Origin: Porphyrobacter sp.
GTDB lineage: Bacteria > Pseudomonadota > Alphaproteobacteria > Sphingomonadales > Sphingomonadaceae
DNA: 64,000 nucleotides
NCBI GenBank assembly: GCA_016125555.1
Contig: WGLN01000017.1
Coordinates: 62,001 to 126,000, forward strand
Reading direction: 5' to 3'
Shown in pieces: positions 63,007 to 64,000 of the stretch (within the stretch, counting starts at the first letter, position 1; every line of letters begins with the position of its first letter). The position numbers and the translations under genes were made by a program. The notes beneath the pieces are model-generated. The model was not told where the DNA came from and did not search any database. It worked only from the letters and a program-made list of their open reading frames with translations.

Positions 63007-63333
63007 ATGTCCGACATCAACACCCGCATCTCCGACCTCGTCTCCGGCAACGACGTGGTGCTGTTCATGAAGGGCACCCCGCTGTTCCCGCAATGCGGCT
63101 TTTCGAGCCGGGCGGTGGCGATCCTCGACCATTGCGGCGTCGCCTATGAAAGCGTCGACGTCCTTCAGGACATGGAAATCCGCCAGGGGATCAAGAGCTT
63201 CTCCGAATGGCCGACCATCCCCCAGCTCTATGTCAAGGGCGAGTTCGTGGGCGGCAGCGACATCATGATGGAGATGTTCGAGGCGGGCGAGCTGCAACAG
63301 CTCCTCGACGAGAGCGGCGTCGCCAAGGTCTGA
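63007..63333 (+). CDS. grxD: Monothiol glutaredoxin, Grx4/GrxD type
   Basis: Protein of 108 aa that carries [2Fe-2S] clusters for iron-sulfur assembly. C30 lies in the CGFS motif (GTPLFPQCGFSSRAV), and WPTIPQLYVKGEFVGGSDI holds the glutathione-binding residues. It forms a functional pair with the BolA protein upstream. Confidence 0.97.
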   Translation: MSDINTRISDLVSGNDVVLFMKGTPLFPQCGFSSRAVAILDHCGVAYESVDVLQDMEIRQGIKSFSEWPTIPQLYVKGEFVGGSDIMMEMFEAGELQQLLDESGVAKV

Positions 63334-63370
63334 TGGTTTCCTGACCTGCGAACCCGCCTCCGCGGGTTCG

Positions 63371-63535
63371 GTCCTCGCTGGACACGCAGCAAGCTGCGGT
63401 CGCTGGCACGATCGATGCCAGCACCTGTTTTCGAGCAGGCGCTCAACGGCCTGCAGGGCCGCAAGGCCGACCGGCCGCCGCGCCTGATGGCGCGAAAGCC
63501 AAGGCGGACGGACGTCCGCCGCCCGGCGCTTGAGG
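63371..63535 (+). repeat. Intergenic stem-loop repeat, copy B, with an inverted companion module
   Basis: AGCCAA-GGCGGAC-GGAC-GTCCGCC-GCCCGGCGCTTGAGG (63497-63535) shares both flanks with copy A at 34484-34519, while its stem has a different but still complementary sequence. At 63371-63405 lie GTCCTCGCT and CTGCGGTCGCTG, the reverse complement of the AGCGAGGAC and CAGCGACCGCAG modules before copy A. The 494-base gap between grxD and the NUDIX gene holds this repeat, a terminator and palindromes; I see no gene in it. Confidence 0.55.
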
Positions 63536-63544
63536 GCGAAAACA

Positions 63545-63582
63545 AAAAAGCGCCCCGCATGACCAGTGCGGAGCGCTTTTTC
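63545..63582 (+). terminator. Rho-independent terminator, possibly bidirectional
   Basis: AAAAAGCGCCCCGCA pairs with TGCGGAGCGCTTTTTC, with one wobble and a 7-base loop, with an A run before and a T run after. It is 212 bases after grxD and closes the zeta-bolA-grxD transcript. Confidence 0.8.
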
Positions 63583-63780
63583 TTTTCAGGGGAGGCGCTG
63601 CCCGAAAACCAGGAAGGGCGCGCCTCGGCTTGAAGACCATTGGGACCGCATCCTCTAATGCATGGCGCGTGCCAAATCAGGAAAACCACGCATTTCCGCC
63701 GCTTTTTCGGTCGCGGACGTCCCGACGCCCCCGGCACCTGTAAAGCATTCCGACACGCTCCCCAAAAGCGGCAGGTGTCT

Positions 63781-63806
63781 GCCAAAGCGCTTGGCAAGCG
63801 CTTGCC
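63781..63806. promoter_or_regulatory. Overlapping AAGCGCTT palindromes before the NUDIX gene
   Basis: GGCAAGCGCTTGCC (63793-63806) is a perfect 14-bp palindrome. It overlaps the near-palindrome GCCAAAGCGCTTGGC (63781-63795). The CG-centred form resembles LacI-family operators. It ends 21 bases before the NUDIX ATG. Confidence 0.4.
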
Positions 63807-63827
63807 GCCGCGCCATCCTGCCGGGCG

Positions 63828-64000
63828 ATGAGCAACGATTCCGCCGCCCAAGGCATCCCCGCCGCCACGATCATCATCTTCCGCAAGGCGCCCGAGGGCG
63901 GGCCGCCCCAGGTGCTGATGACGGTGCGATCGAAGGGCATGGCCTTTGCCGGCGGCATGGCGGTGTTCCCCGGCGGGCGGGTCGATCCCGAGGATTTCGC
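63828..64000 (+). CDS. NUDIX hydrolase, N-terminal part
   Basis: Only 57 residues are visible before the window ends. The start is the ATG at 63828 (MSNDSAAQGIPAATIIIFRK). The beginning of a NUDIX domain is recognisable in PQVLMTVRSKGMAFAGGMAV and FPGGRVDPED, the stretch that leads into the NUDIX box. The box itself lies outside. A pyrophosphohydrolase acting on a nucleotide or CoA derivative is likely. Confidence 0.75.
   Translation, partial: MSNDSAAQGIPAATIIIFRKAPEGGPPQVLMTVRSKGMAFAGGMAVFPGGRVDPEDF

Noticed and set aside
63334..63827. Small open frames in the grxD-NUDIX gap
   Set aside because: They run through the repeat, the terminator and the palindromes, lack ribosome binding sites and show no protein-like composition.

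Overview
The window is chromosomal DNA of a GC-rich alphaproteobacterium. It is most likely a member of the Sphingomonadales, family Erythrobacteraceae (Erythrobacter, Porphyrobacter or Qipengyuania type). Pointers are the alphaproteobacterial order rpsB-tsf-pyrH-frr-uppS-cdsA-dxr-rseP-bamA-ompH-fabZ, an F1Fo-ATPase zeta subunit, an NDUFS4-like complex I subunit, SOS boxes of the GTTC-N7-GTTC class, a crtW-crtZ ketocarotenoid pair, and the lack of lpxD, lpxA and lpxB beside fabZ. This assignment is an inference from gene content; no 16S rRNA gene is present. I see no prophage, insertion sequence or CRISPR array.

Layout. 1-2.7 kb: cytochrome c maturation genes ccmC-D-E-F (ccmF cut by the window edge). 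2.8-5.6 kb: a leucine dehydrogenase-type enzyme, tRNA-His, a prolyl-4-hydroxylase-like oxygenase overlapping a DksA-type zinc-finger gene, and rpmE. 5.7-17 kb: a long minus-strand run for envelope, isoprenoid, phospholipid and translation functions. 17.2 kb: two tandem LexA-type boxes in front of a small one-helix membrane protein. 17.5-21.3 kb: pssA-psd, a FabH-like ketosynthase and a LysR regulator. 21.4-25.4 kb: dabB-dabA, a two-subunit inorganic carbon uptake system, divergent from the LysR gene. 25.5-34.4 kb: tRNA-Tyr, rlmB, a lipoprotein, hupB, lon, ybaB, dnaX, a DUF4188 gene, the SRP RNA and an NDUFS4-like gene. 34.5-39.4 kb: hrpB, an XRE regulator plus membrane protein with twin palindromic operators, octaprenyl diphosphate synthase and chorismate mutase. 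39.5-45.3 kb: an ECF sigma factor with a probable anti-sigma or sensor partner, a PhoP/PhoQ-like two-component pair, and PepSY-like and SIMPL periplasmic proteins. 45.4-53.3 kb: ABC-F ATPase, Fe-S uracil-DNA glycosylase, DUF6456, XRE/S24 regulator, glycosyltransferase and yajC-secD-secF. 53.5-57.8 kb: tRNA-Pro, a three-gene type III polyketide cluster and crtW-crtZ. 57.9-64 kb: a PCu(A)C-fold protein without its copper ligands, a thioesterase, leuC-leuD, a quinone reductase-like gene, ATPase zeta subunit, BolA, CGFS glutaredoxin, a repeat-rich intergenic region, and the start of a NUDIX hydrolase.

Most of the window is conserved housekeeping. The parts that deserve a second look are the SOS-box small membrane protein, the type III PKS-methyltransferase-flavoprotein operon, the dab operon with its AT-rich operator, Ca-binding-like loops in both the Skp-like chaperone and BamA, and stem-loop repeats whose stems covary between copies.
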